64,000 nt of DNA from Accumulibacter sp964420975. Lineage in GTDB: Bacteria; Pseudomonadota; Gammaproteobacteria; Burkholderiales; Rhodocyclaceae. The notes under the pieces were generated by a model that made no database searches, was not told the origin of the DNA, and saw only the letters and a program-made list of their open reading frames with translations. The stretch is taken from the NCBI GenBank assembly GCA_964420975.1, contig CAYQVH010000003.1, forward strand, positions 183,293 through 247,292, in the 5' to 3' direction. The translations under genes were made by a program, and so were the position numbers. This document shows positions 9,664 through 18,209 of the stretch, in pieces (the first letter of the stretch is position 1; each line of letters opens with the position of its first letter).

Positions 9664-11181
9664 ATGAAGGACGCTGCCAAGGAGAGGGATCGTCCCGCCT
9701 CGGATGCGCCAGACGCGCCGCCCGAGGTCGCATCAACGTCGGAAGCATGCTGCTCGCCGAGCGCAGTAAGCGCTGTTCCGGCGAAATCGTTACCGATCGC
9801 AATCTCGAACTGGCTACGCGAAGGAGCGCGCTCGTCACTTCTGTTGCCGCCGGACTGGAATCGACTCGACGCCCGACCGGCGGCTGTTTTCGGCCTTTCC
9901 TTGCTGGCAGTCCTGCTGCCGTTGGTGCTGCAGCGCCTATCGATCGACGGACCTGCGACGTTCGACTGGCGCCCGCTGTTGACCGGCTGGCTCGTTCCGG
10001 CGGCCACCGCGTGGGTCTGTTACGTACTCCACTATCGCGCAGAGCAGCCCGCGTCGACCCGCTCCCCGAGCGCACCGCAGCTCTTCTGTTTGCTGGTCAC
10101 GCAGGGAATGCTGATCGGCGCCGGGTGGTGGATCGTTTGGGAAGTGATCGCGTACGTCGGCGGTGGCGAGCCGCGACTTTCGACCCCTCAGCAAACGCTT
10201 CTCTGGCTTGCAACGTGGGGCTGGCTCGGCCTCGCGCAGGCGCTGATCCTCTGGCGCGGTGCCCCGCGGAGGCAGTGGGCACCGTTGATGGCGGTCGCTC
10301 TACTCGCGCTGGCGATGGTCGACAGCGATTTCGAGCAGCGGCAAGCGTGGGTCAGCGAAGTGGAAGCTGCCCATTCGGAGCGGCCAACCCTTCTGAACCT
10401 CACTCAGGAGCTGATGGAACAGCAGCACCGTCTGCTCGATGAGCAATTGGCTGCCCTGCAGCCGCAACGCCCGGGAATCGTCGATCTCTATGTGCTGACC
10501 TTCGCCCCCTACGCGTCGGAAGACGTTTTTCGTCGTGAAAGCGCGGTCGTGGCGGACGTCATGCAACAGCGTTTCGACAGCAAGGGCCGCACCTTGCAAC
10601 TGGTGAACCACGTTGACACCGCCGACGACACGCCGTGGGCAACTCCGCTCAACCTGCGCCGCGCGATCGGGCGTATCGGCGCGCTGATGGACCGAAGCGA
10701 GGACATCTTGTTCATTCATCTGACCTCGCACGGCGCCGACAATGGCGAACTGGCGGCGGAATTCTGGCCGATGACGGTCGCCCGCATCACGCCTCAGCAA
10801 CTGAAGGCGTGGCTCGATGAAGCAGGCATCGATCATCGCGTCGTTTCGGTATCCGCCTGCTACTCCGGCAGCTGGATCGAGCCCTTGGGTGACCCGCACA
10901 CGCTGGTAATGACCGCCGCTGACGCCGATCACACCTCGTACGGTTGTGGCCGGCGGTCGGAACTCACCTTTTATGGCCGCGCCGTCTTTGACGAACAGCT
11001 ACGCCACCATACACGCTCGTTTGAATTCGCACACGCCACGGCACGCTCGGTCATCGAGCAGCGCGAACGCGAGGCCGGCAAGGAGGATGGTTACTCCAAC
11101 CCGCGCATCGCCGTTGGCGCCGGCATCCGCGAGCCGCTCGACAAGCTGCGACGGCGCTTGGAAGGCGGCGAGCCGGGCTAG
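9664..11181 (+). CDS. Membrane-anchored C13 (legumain-like) peptidase
   Basis: 505 residues. A Ser/Ala-rich N-terminus is followed by about five hydrophobic segments (roughly 73-92, 104-122, 137-160, 178-197, 204-219). A soluble domain from about residue 270 follows the C13 pattern: YVLTFAPYASEDVFRRES, ILFIHLTSHG with catalytic His356, and VVSVSACYSGSW with catalytic Cys399. These motifs match the bacterial membrane-bound C13 group. It is read away from the caspase gene, with 125 bases between the two starts, so shared control is possible. It is the third clan CD peptidase type in this locus, after CHAT and C14. The substrate is unknown. Confidence 0.85.
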   Translation: MKDAAKERDRPASDAPDAPPEVASTSEACCSPSAVSAVPAKSLPIAISNWLREGARSSLLLPPDWNRLDARPAAVFGLSLLAVLLPLVLQRLSIDGPATFDWRPLLTGWLVPAATAWVCYVLHYRAEQPASTRSPSAPQLFCLLVTQGMLIGAGWWIVWEVIAYVGGGEPRLSTPQQTLLWLATWGWLGLAQALILWRGAPRRQWAPLMAVALLALAMVDSDFEQRQAWVSEVEAAHSERPTLLNLTQELMEQQHRLLDEQLAALQPQRPGIVDLYVLTFAPYASEDVFRRESAVVADVMQQRFDSKGRTLQLVNHVDTADDTPWATPLNLRRAIGRIGALMDRSEDILFIHLTSHGADNGELAAEFWPMTVARITPQQLKAWLDEAGIDHRVVSVSACYSGSWIEPLGDPHTLVMTAADADHTSYGCGRRSELTFYGRAVFDEQLRHHTRSFEFAHATARSVIEQREREAGKEDGYSNPRIAVGAGIREPLDKLRRRLEGGEPG

Positions 11182-11394
11182 CGACGCGAGGCGCAAAACG
11201 CCGGCCGTTGATAGCCTGACCAGCAGCACCGGGAGGACGCTGGTCTCCCGGCTATCCTTAATCGATGCGCCTCGTGCTGGCGCTCGCCGACCGTCGCGGA
11301 GTATATTCGCCCTTTCGCCTTGCGGCTAATTGACCAGCCGCAGTGGTTTCTCACCTCGATTGCGCCGGGGAGCGCTACTCGACCCTGTCAGTCC

Positions 11395-13464
11395 ATGAGC
11401 CTGCGTACCAAGACGTTCCTCCTGGTGTCTGGAATCGCCAGCCTGATCATCGTCCTCGTTGCAGGAGCGGCATTGCATTTTCAGGAAAAGAGCATTCGCA
11501 CGACTCTACTTGCCGGAGTCGATGCGTTCGCCCGTGCCAGCGCAACCCAGGTTGGCACGTTCATCCACTACAGCTTGCAAGCGGCGAATCTGATCGCCGC
11601 CGAGGTGCCGACTGAGGCGATCACGCTCACCGGCAGGCGCTCCGACCTCTACCGTTACCTGGCGAAGATGGGTCGTCACATCCCGAGTTTCGACAACGGC
11701 ATCTTCCTGCTCGACCGTGACGGGCTTTTTCTCGCCGACTATCCCCCTCACCCAGAGCTTGAGGGGCAGTCCTTTGCGCATCGCGACTATTTCAAGCGGG
11801 CTTTGACGAGCGAACACGCGGTAGTGGCGGAACCGTACATTTCGGCGCGCACCAAACGTCAGGTGCAGACCTTTGCGGTTCCGATTCGCGATGACGACGG
11901 TGCGTTGTTGGCCGTGCTCGGCTGCTCGACCGATCTCCTCGGCACGCAAGGAATCAGTAGTGTGGTCAATCAGAAGTACGGCGAGACCGGCTACATCTAC
12001 ACCTTTGATCGACCGACGCGACTGATGATTACCCACCCGGACAAATCGCGCTTGCTCCAGCGCGACGTCGTGCCGGGAGCCAACCGTTTACTCGACCAAG
12101 CCATCGAAGGTTTCGAGGGTACCGGTGAGACGGTCAATTCGCGGGGTACGAAAATGCTCATGGGTATCTACCGAGTTCCTCAGACGACCTGGTTGCTCGC
12201 CGCGCAGATCCCCGAGGAAGAAGCCTTGGCACCGTTTGAAGAGACCAAACGGATCATCGCCAGCATTGCCCTGATCACCTGGTTGATCGCCGTTGCGCTC
12301 AGCCTATGGTCGGCCGACCATATCGTCCGCTCGATCCGGCGGTTGCAAGGCAAGGCCTTGTCACTGTATGCCGATGTTCAGCGGCTTGAGAACCCGGCGC
12401 CAGGTGAAGACCGGCGGGCGCACGATCACGCATCGGTTCCGGCCGACGAGATTGGTGCGCTCGAACACGCCTTCGACGCGTTGGCGACGCGAGTCGACCA
12501 CAAGGTCGCAGCGCTTCACCAAGCGGTGACCGACATCCGGACGACGTTCGACGCCGTGACCCTGCCTCTGTTCAGGCTCGACCAGTCGTGGTGTGTCGTG
12601 CGTTGCAACCGGGCGGCAGTCGATTGGCTGCGGCAGGAGGAAGCCGAGATGCTGGGCCGCCCGCTGAGCGCTTTACTGTTTCCAGGGGACGTCCTGCCTG
12701 ATTCCTGGCCGGACGAACGCCATCCAGCCGAGTTCGTCACGTCGCAGGAAACCCACTGGCGCTCGACACTGCCGATGGACGATCGACACTACGAGTTCTC
12801 GGCCACCGGGATCGTCGGCGACCAGCAGCATCCGACGGGGCTCGTGATCACGGTCCGCGACCTGACTACCGATCTGCGCGAAACCGAAAAAATGCAGGAG
12901 TTGGCGTTCTTCGACCCGCTTACCGGCTTGCCCAATCGCTTGTTGTTGGCCGATCGGCTGCAGCAAGCGCTGATCACCGCTCAACGGCAACAGCAGCGCG
13001 TCGGCGTGTTGTTCCTCGACCTGGATCATTTCAAGCAGGTCAACGACGTCTACGGGCACGACGTGGGCGACGCCTTGTTGAAGACCGTGGCGGCGCGATG
13101 GGGTGGCTGTCTGCGAGCCAGCGACACCTTGTCGCGAATCGGTGGCGACGAGTTCGTTGTCGTCTTGCCGGGTCTGACCAGCGTTTCCAACGCCGTGACG
13201 ACCGTCGAGCGCCTGATCGCCGCGCTTGAGCGGCCGATCGAGATTGGTGACGTCCAGGTGATCGCACAGACCAGCATCGGCGTTGCCGTCTTCCCAGACC
13301 ACGGGGTGAGCGCGGCCGACCTGACCAAGTGTGCTGACGCCGCCATGTATCGAGCCAAGCGACGGGGGTCGAACACCTACGCGCTGGCCGATGAGGGCAG
13401 CGGCGACGCTCGGCTTACGCCGGTGGCAACCACGGACCCGTCCAGCAGTCCCGATCCACGCTGA
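11395..13464 (+). CDS. Membrane diguanylate cyclase (Cache-PAS-GGDEF)
   Basis: About 689 residues from the ATG at 11395; a longer frame from a TTG at 11320 adds 25 residues before the natural membrane anchor. A transmembrane segment at about 8-28 is followed by a periplasmic double-Cache-type sensor (FDNGIFLLDRDGLFLADYPP, GYIYTFDRPTRLMI). Then come a second membrane segment near 285-305, a HAMP-like stretch, a PAS domain (about 390-500) and a C-terminal GGDEF domain. The active site IGGDEFVVVL is intact, and an RASD I-site lies five residues upstream, so product-inhibited c-di-GMP synthesis is expected. The signal sensed is unknown. The gene stands alone. Confidence 0.9.
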   Translation: MSLRTKTFLLVSGIASLIIVLVAGAALHFQEKSIRTTLLAGVDAFARASATQVGTFIHYSLQAANLIAAEVPTEAITLTGRRSDLYRYLAKMGRHIPSFDNGIFLLDRDGLFLADYPPHPELEGQSFAHRDYFKRALTSEHAVVAEPYISARTKRQVQTFAVPIRDDDGALLAVLGCSTDLLGTQGISSVVNQKYGETGYIYTFDRPTRLMITHPDKSRLLQRDVVPGANRLLDQAIEGFEGTGETVNSRGTKMLMGIYRVPQTTWLLAAQIPEEEALAPFEETKRIIASIALITWLIAVALSLWSADHIVRSIRRLQGKALSLYADVQRLENPAPGEDRRAHDHASVPADEIGALEHAFDALATRVDHKVAALHQAVTDIRTTFDAVTLPLFRLDQSWCVVRCNRAAVDWLRQEEAEMLGRPLSALLFPGDVLPDSWPDERHPAEFVTSQETHWRSTLPMDDRHYEFSATGIVGDQQHPTGLVITVRDLTTDLRETEKMQELAFFDPLTGLPNRLLLADRLQQALITAQRQQQRVGVLFLDLDHFKQVNDVYGHDVGDALLKTVAARWGGCLRASDTLSRIGGDEFVVVLPGLTSVSNAVTTVERLIAALERPIEIGDVQVIAQTSIGVAVFPDHGVSAADLTKCADAAMYRAKRRGSNTYALADEGSGDARLTPVATTDPSSSPDPR

Positions 13465-13473
13465 ACAATCCAT

Positions 13474-13510
13474 GGGCGGAAAAGGCGTGTCGGTTCGCCT
13501 TCCTCCGCCC
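13474..13510. terminator. Stem-loop between convergent genes
   Basis: GGGCGGA..AAGGCG at 13474-13487 pairs with CGCCTT..TCCGCCC at 13496-13510 around an 8-base loop, with a small internal bulge. It lies exactly between the convergent stops of the diguanylate cyclase and acnB. A T-run is not evident, so factor-independent termination is uncertain. Confidence 0.45.
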
Positions 13511-13520
13511 ACGCCGGCAC

Positions 13521-16127
13521 TCAAACGGTGACCGTTTCAGCCACCTCGCTGAACTCCCGAATCTGATCGAAGTTCATGTAACGGTAAACATCCGCCGCTT
13601 TGGCGTTGACCGCCTGTACCTGCTCAAGGTATTCGCTCGGTGTCGGGATGCGACCCATCAATGCGCAGACGGCGGCGAGTTCGGCCGAACCGAGATAGAC
13701 GCGGGTATCGATCCCCAGGCGATTGGGAAAGTTTCGGGTCGAGGTCGACATCGCCGTACTCCCCTTGCGGATCTGCGCCTGATTACCCATGCACAGCGAA
13801 CAGCCGGGCATTTCCATGCGCGCCCCCGACTTGCCCAGCACCGCGTAGTAGCCCTCCTCGTTAAGGATCATTGCGTCCATCTTGGTGGGTGGCGCGATCC
13901 ACAAGCGGGTCGGCAGGTCACTCTTGCCGTCCAGCACCTTGCCGGCGGCGCGGAAGTGGCCGATGTTGGTCATGCAGGAACCGATAAAGACTTCGTCGAT
14001 CGGGTCACCGGCGACTTCCGACAGCGTCTTGACGTCGTCCGGATCGTTCGGGCAGGCAACCAGGGGTTCCTTGACATCCGCCAGGTCGATCTCGATCACC
14101 GCCGCGTACTGAGCATCCGCGTCGCCTTGCAGGAGCTGCGGGTTGGCGATCCACGCCTCCATCGCCTTGATCCGGCGGCCGAGGGTGCGCGAGTCCTGAT
14201 ACCCGTTGGCGATCATCCATTTCATCAGGGTAATGTTCGAGCGCATGTACTCGATGATCGGTTCTTTATCCAGAGCGACGGTACAGCCAGCCGCCGAGCG
14301 CTCGGCGGAAGCGTCGGAGAGCTCGAACGCCTGTTCGACCTTGAGATCCGGCAGGCCTTCGATCTCCAGAATACGGCCGGAAAAGAGGTTCTTTTTCCCC
14401 TTCTTCTCGACCGTCAACAAGCCCTGCTTGAGCGCGTAGTAGGGGATCGCGTTGACCAGATCGCGCAGGGTGACGCCGCGTTTTCCGGCTTCGGCGAGTG
14501 AGCCCGTGAAGCGGACGAGCACCGACTCCGGCATGTCGAGCGGCATGACGCCGGTCGCTGCGGCAAACGCGACCAAGCCCGAACCCGCCGGAAACGAGAT
14601 ACCGATCGGGAAACGCGTGTGCGAGTCACCGCCAGTGCCGACGGTATCCGGCAAGAGCAGACGGTTGAGCCAGGAGTGGATGACGCCGTCGCCTGGCCGC
14701 AGCGCAACGCCGCCACGCGTGCTGATGAAGCTGGGCAGTTCGCGATGCATGCGGACGTCGATCAACTTCGGGTAGGCGGCCGTATGGCAGAACGACTGCA
14801 TGACCATGTCGGCGGAGAAACCTAGGCAGGCCAGATCCTTGAGCTCGTCGCGGGTCATCGGTCCCGTGGTGTCCTGCGAGCCGACCGTGGTCATGCGCGG
14901 CTCACAGTAGGTTCCCGGCAATACCCCCTGACCTTCCGGCAGACCGCAGGCGCGGCCGACCATCTTCTGCGCCAGCGAGTAGCCTGTCCCCGGATCGGCC
15001 GGGTTCTGCGGCAATCGGAAGAGGGTCGACGATGGCAGGCCGAGCGCCTCGCGGGCTTTCGCCGTCAATCCACGACCGATGATCAGCGGAATACGACCAC
15101 CAGCGCGTACCTCATCGAGGATGACCGGCGTCTTCAGCTGTCCCTCGGCGATCAATTCGCCGTTCTTGAGCGCGCTGACGCGGGTGGTTGCAGCGTCGAT
15201 GCACAGTTCGATCTCGTCACCCATGTCCATCTGGCCGACGTCGATCTCGATCGGCAGAGCGCCGGCGTCCTCCATCGTGTTGAAAAAGATCGGCGCAATT
15301 TTCGACCCGAGGCAGACGCCACCAAAGCGCTTGTTGGGAACAAAGGGGATGTCCTCTCCCGTGAACCAGAGCACCGAATTGGTCGCCGACTTGCGTGACG
15401 ATCCGGTGCCGACGACGTCACCGACGTAGGCGATCTGGTTCCCCTTGCTGGCCAGCGCGTCGAGCTGCTGCAGCGGGCCTCGCTCACCGGGCTTGTCGGC
15501 CTCGATCCCGGGCCGTGGGTTCTTGAGCATCGCCAACGCATGCAACGGGATGTCCGGCCGTGACCACGCGTCAGGCGCCGGCGACAGGTCATCGGTGTTG
15601 GTTTCACCGGTCACCTTGAAGACGGTCAGCTTTTGCCTTGCCGGAACTTCCGGGCGCGAGGTGAACCACTCGCCATCGGCCCAGCTTTGGAGCACTTCTT
15701 GCGCGTTGGCGTTGCCGTTGTCGGCCAGCTCCTTGACGTCGTGGAAATAGTCGAAAACGAGCAAAGTCTTCTTCAGTCCGGCGGCGGCGATCGCGCCCGT
15801 CGGTCCGCTGAGGAGGTCGATCAAGGGTTTGACGTTATAGCCGCCGAGCATCGTCCCCAGGAGTTCGGTCGCCTTCTCGCGCGACACCAGCGCACAACTC
15901 GCTTCCCCGTTGGCCACCGCCGCCAGAAACTCGGCCTTGACTTTCGCCGCGTCGTCAACACCGGCTGGAACCCGATAGGTGATCAGTTCCAGCAGAATCG
16001 CCTCTTCTCCCGAGGGCGGTTCGCGCAGCAGGGCGACGAGGTCTTGGGTCTGCTTGGCGGTCAACGGCAGAGGCGGAATGCCAAGCGCTGCGCGCTCGGC
16101 CACATGGGCACGGTAGGATTCCAGCAC
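13521..16127 (-). CDS. acnB: Aconitate hydratase B
   Basis: Interconverts citrate and isocitrate (and 2-methyl-cis-aconitate hydration in many proteobacteria) in the cytoplasm; a [4Fe-4S] TCA-cycle enzyme. From the GTG at 16127 the product is 868 residues, the usual AcnB length. The N-terminus (VLESYRAHVAERAALGIPP) matches the family start, the HEAT-like and swivel domains come first, and the cluster-binding cysteines appear in GSCMTNIGHF and GCSLCMGNQ. GAAAGGA lies 7 bases before this GTG. An ATG at 16265 would add 46 unrelated residues and coincides with the predicted transcription start, so I reject it. Monocistronic, with its own promoter. Confidence 0.97.
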   Translation of the reverse strand: MLESYRAHVAERAALGIPPLPLTAKQTQDLVALLREPPSGEEAILLELITYRVPAGVDDAAKVKAEFLAAVANGEASCALVSREKATELLGTMLGGYNVKPLIDLLSGPTGAIAAAGLKKTLLVFDYFHDVKELADNGNANAQEVLQSWADGEWFTSRPEVPARQKLTVFKVTGETNTDDLSPAPDAWSRPDIPLHALAMLKNPRPGIEADKPGERGPLQQLDALASKGNQIAYVGDVVGTGSSRKSATNSVLWFTGEDIPFVPNKRFGGVCLGSKIAPIFFNTMEDAGALPIEIDVGQMDMGDEIELCIDAATTRVSALKNGELIAEGQLKTPVILDEVRAGGRIPLIIGRGLTAKAREALGLPSSTLFRLPQNPADPGTGYSLAQKMVGRACGLPEGQGVLPGTYCEPRMTTVGSQDTTGPMTRDELKDLACLGFSADMVMQSFCHTAAYPKLIDVRMHRELPSFISTRGGVALRPGDGVIHSWLNRLLLPDTVGTGGDSHTRFPIGISFPAGSGLVAFAAATGVMPLDMPESVLVRFTGSLAEAGKRGVTLRDLVNAIPYYALKQGLLTVEKKGKKNLFSGRILEIEGLPDLKVEQAFELSDASAERSAAGCTVALDKEPIIEYMRSNITLMKWMIANGYQDSRTLGRRIKAMEAWIANPQLLQGDADAQYAAVIEIDLADVKEPLVACPNDPDDVKTLSEVAGDPIDEVFIGSCMTNIGHFRAAGKVLDGKSDLPTRLWIAPPTKMDAMILNEEGYYAVLGKSGARMEMPGCSLCMGNQAQIRKGSTAMSTSTRNFPNRLGIDTRVYLGSAELAAVCALMGRIPTPSEYLEQVQAVNAKAADVYRYMNFDQIREFSEVAETVTV

Positions 16128-16267
16128 GGCGACGTCCTTTCTCAATGATGGCACTGCGGCAAAAAACCAATTGTACTGCAACGCCCCGAACACGCCGGTT
16201 CGGGTCCGATGATCCCGCCAGAAACGCGTTTCTGCCGCTTGAGGGACCTTCGAGGTTTGTGCCATGT

Positions 16268-16296
16268 ATTATATAAGACATAAGAATCTCTGTGAA
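16268..16296 (-). promoter_or_regulatory. Sigma-70 promoter of acnB
   Basis: On the minus strand TTCACA (16296-16291) and TATAAT (16273-16268) are separated by 17 bases. Transcription would begin near 16261, giving a leader of about 130 bases before the acnB GTG. A leader of this length leaves room for post-transcriptional control, which is known for acnB in other bacteria. Confidence 0.75.
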
Positions 16297-16326
16297 CTGG
16301 ACGCGACCGGCACGCGGTGGGCGCCG

Positions 16327-17016
16327 TCACGCCTCGCGACGAAGATCGACGACGGTACGGAAAAGCCGGTGGCCAGACGCAGCGTACTTGCGCTCAAACG
16401 GCGTCATCACCACCGTAGGCCAATAGTCCTCGTAGCCTGCCGGCTCCCCGCGCAGCGACCGCAGCGCGAGACAGAGCTCGGCAAGATAGATTTCCCAGTT
16501 GCTGCGACACTCGAAAACCCCACCGAGCGCAAGCATTGCCGGGAAGACCGGATGTCCATGCCAGCGCCGGCCGAGATGAGCGATCTTCGGCCACGGATTG
16601 GGGTAGAGCAGATAGTGCCGATCGAGTTGCACGTCCGCCTCCCGGAGCAAACGCCAGAAGTCGACGACGTCGGCGCGCACGAGGTGGAGATTCTTTGGCC
16701 ACGTCAGCGGCGAACTCTTGCCGAGCCGAACGGCCGAGCGATCGACGCCAATGACGTAGTGCGACGGATGGTCGAGCGCCAGGCGGAAGCTGCTCTCCCC
16801 TCCTCCACAGCATGAATCGAGAATCAGCGGTGCCTCCGGCGCGTCAAGGCGATACCGCTCCAAACTGGCGGCCAAGGCGCGGCGATTGTAGTCGGCATAC
16901 GGCTTGCGGAAGGTCGTTCGGACGTGACGTTCGAGCACGCGCGGCAGTTGAACGTGGACGCTCGTTTGGGCGCTGCTCGGTAGGCGCGAGTTAGCCCACA
17001 CCGCTTTTTCCCCCAC
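16327..17016 (-). CDS. TrmB-like SAM-dependent methyltransferase paralog
   Basis: 229 residues with a class I SAM-binding motif ILDSCCGGGESS and the TrmB landmark LLYPNPWPK. In genuine tRNA (guanine-46-N7)-methyltransferases the landmark reads FPDPWPKKRH; here the Asp is Asn and the basic KKRHxKRR tail is missing (IAHLGRRWHG). It is therefore a TrmB-superfamily paralog whose substrate may differ. The probable start is the GTG at 17016, inside the 3' end of dusC, so the two genes overlap by 26 bases and are probably co-transcribed. Two RNA-modification-type genes in one unit suggests an RNA substrate (inference). Confidence 0.75.
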   Translation of the reverse strand: MGEKAVWANSRLPSSAQTSVHVQLPRVLERHVRTTFRKPYADYNRRALAASLERYRLDAPEAPLILDSCCGGGESSFRLALDHPSHYVIGVDRSAVRLGKSSPLTWPKNLHLVRADVVDFWRLLREADVQLDRHYLLYPNPWPKIAHLGRRWHGHPVFPAMLALGGVFECRSNWEIYLAELCLALRSLRGEPAGYEDYWPTVVMTPFERKYAASGHRLFRTVVDLRREA

Positions 17017-18010
17017 CGTCTTCGGCGGTTACCCGGACGCCGGTGCGCAGCAGGATGCGGGTGATTTCGTCGCGATCGTTCACGCGACGAACGGCGGTCA
17101 ACAGCGCTTGCGCCTGAACGTAGTTTCGTGCCAAAGCGCTGAGCCACAGCTTGAGCCGGCCAGGCGCGGTGCGCGCCGACACCCTCTGGCAGACGCGTTG
17201 CCAGTAGAGCGCAAGCAAGCCTTGCAACTGGCTCCAGTCCTGCACTCTCGGGTCCGCAACCACTTCGCCCTCCCGCCGCGCTCGAATACGTCGGGCAAGG
17301 AAGGGATCGGCGACCGCGCCCCGCCCGAGCATGACGTCGGCGGCGCCACTGAGCTCGCGGCAGCGAGCGTGATCGTCGACCGACCACACCTCGCCGTTAG
17401 CCGTCACCGGCACCGTCACCACTTCCCGGATGCGGGCCACCCACTCCCAATGCGCCGGCGGGCGGTAACGCTCGACCTTCGTTCGCGCGTGAACCACCAA
17501 CGAATCGATTCCGCCGTCCGCGAGCGCGCGGGCGCAGTCAAGCGTCTGGGAGGTGTCGTACAGGCCGAGCCGCATCTTGGCCGTAAACGGTACGCCGGAA
17601 GGGACGGCGCGCCGCACCGTCGCGGTGATGCGGGCGATCCGCTCCGGATCGGCCAGCAAGGCTGCACCTCCGCCATGCCGATTGACCGTCGGCGCCGGAC
17701 ACCCGAAGTTGAGGTCGATGGCGGCCGGTTTCAGTTCCGCCAGGTGAGCGGCATTTTCCGCCAGACAAACCGGGTCACTGCCCAGCAGTTGTACCGCAAC
17801 CGGCGTGCCTGCCGGAGTGCGGCCATTCTGCCGCAGTTCCGGGCACTTGCGGTGAAAGACTCGATTCGGCAACAAGCTCCCGGAGACGCGGACGAACTCG
17901 CAAACGGCGAGATCGTAGCCGCCCACTCGTGTCAGCAGGTCGCGAAGAAGGTCATCCACAAGCCCTTCCATCGGCGCCAAAAGCAACTTTCCCAAGCCCT
18001 TGTCCGGCAA
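16991..18010 (-). CDS. dusC: tRNA-dihydrouridine synthase (DusC type)
   Basis: 339 residues, FMN-dependent reduction of uridine in tRNA. The N-terminus LLLAPMEGLVDDLLR shows the Dus FMN-binding start. DLNFGCPAPTVNRHGGGAALL carries the catalytic Cys, VHARTKVERY holds phosphate contacts, and DVMLGRGAVADP closes the barrel. PMEG rather than PMAG, and the overall length, fit DusC (position 16 specificity), but separation from DusA/B by eye is not certain. It overlaps the downstream TrmB-like gene. Confidence 0.9.
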   Translation of the reverse strand: MPDKGLGKLLLAPMEGLVDDLLRDLLTRVGGYDLAVCEFVRVSGSLLPNRVFHRKCPELRQNGRTPAGTPVAVQLLGSDPVCLAENAAHLAELKPAAIDLNFGCPAPTVNRHGGGAALLADPERIARITATVRRAVPSGVPFTAKMRLGLYDTSQTLDCARALADGGIDSLVVHARTKVERYRPPAHWEWVARIREVVTVPVTANGEVWSVDDHARCRELSGAADVMLGRGAVADPFLARRIRARREGEVVADPRVQDWSQLQGLLALYWQRVCQRVSARTAPGRLKLWLSALARNYVQAQALLTAVRRVNDRDEITRILLRTGVRVTAEDGGGKSGVG

Positions 18011-18209
18011 ACGTGTCCGTCGACGATTCTACCCGAGCGACCCGGAAAGCCCGGTCTTCGACGACGGTCTGTCGTCGCAAGGTTTTTCCCCACGAGCGAC
18101 AGGGTCCGCGTTAGACTTGCCCAAGCGGGGTTATCCATAAGGGTAATGAAATCCGCAAATTGATGACGACGACGGCACCCGACCGACCGCACCGCATTAC
18201 CTGGCGCCG

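Noticed and set aside
16128..16265. N-terminal extension of AcnB
   Set aside because: Not family sequence, lies at the predicted transcript start, and the inner GTG has a far better ribosome-binding site.
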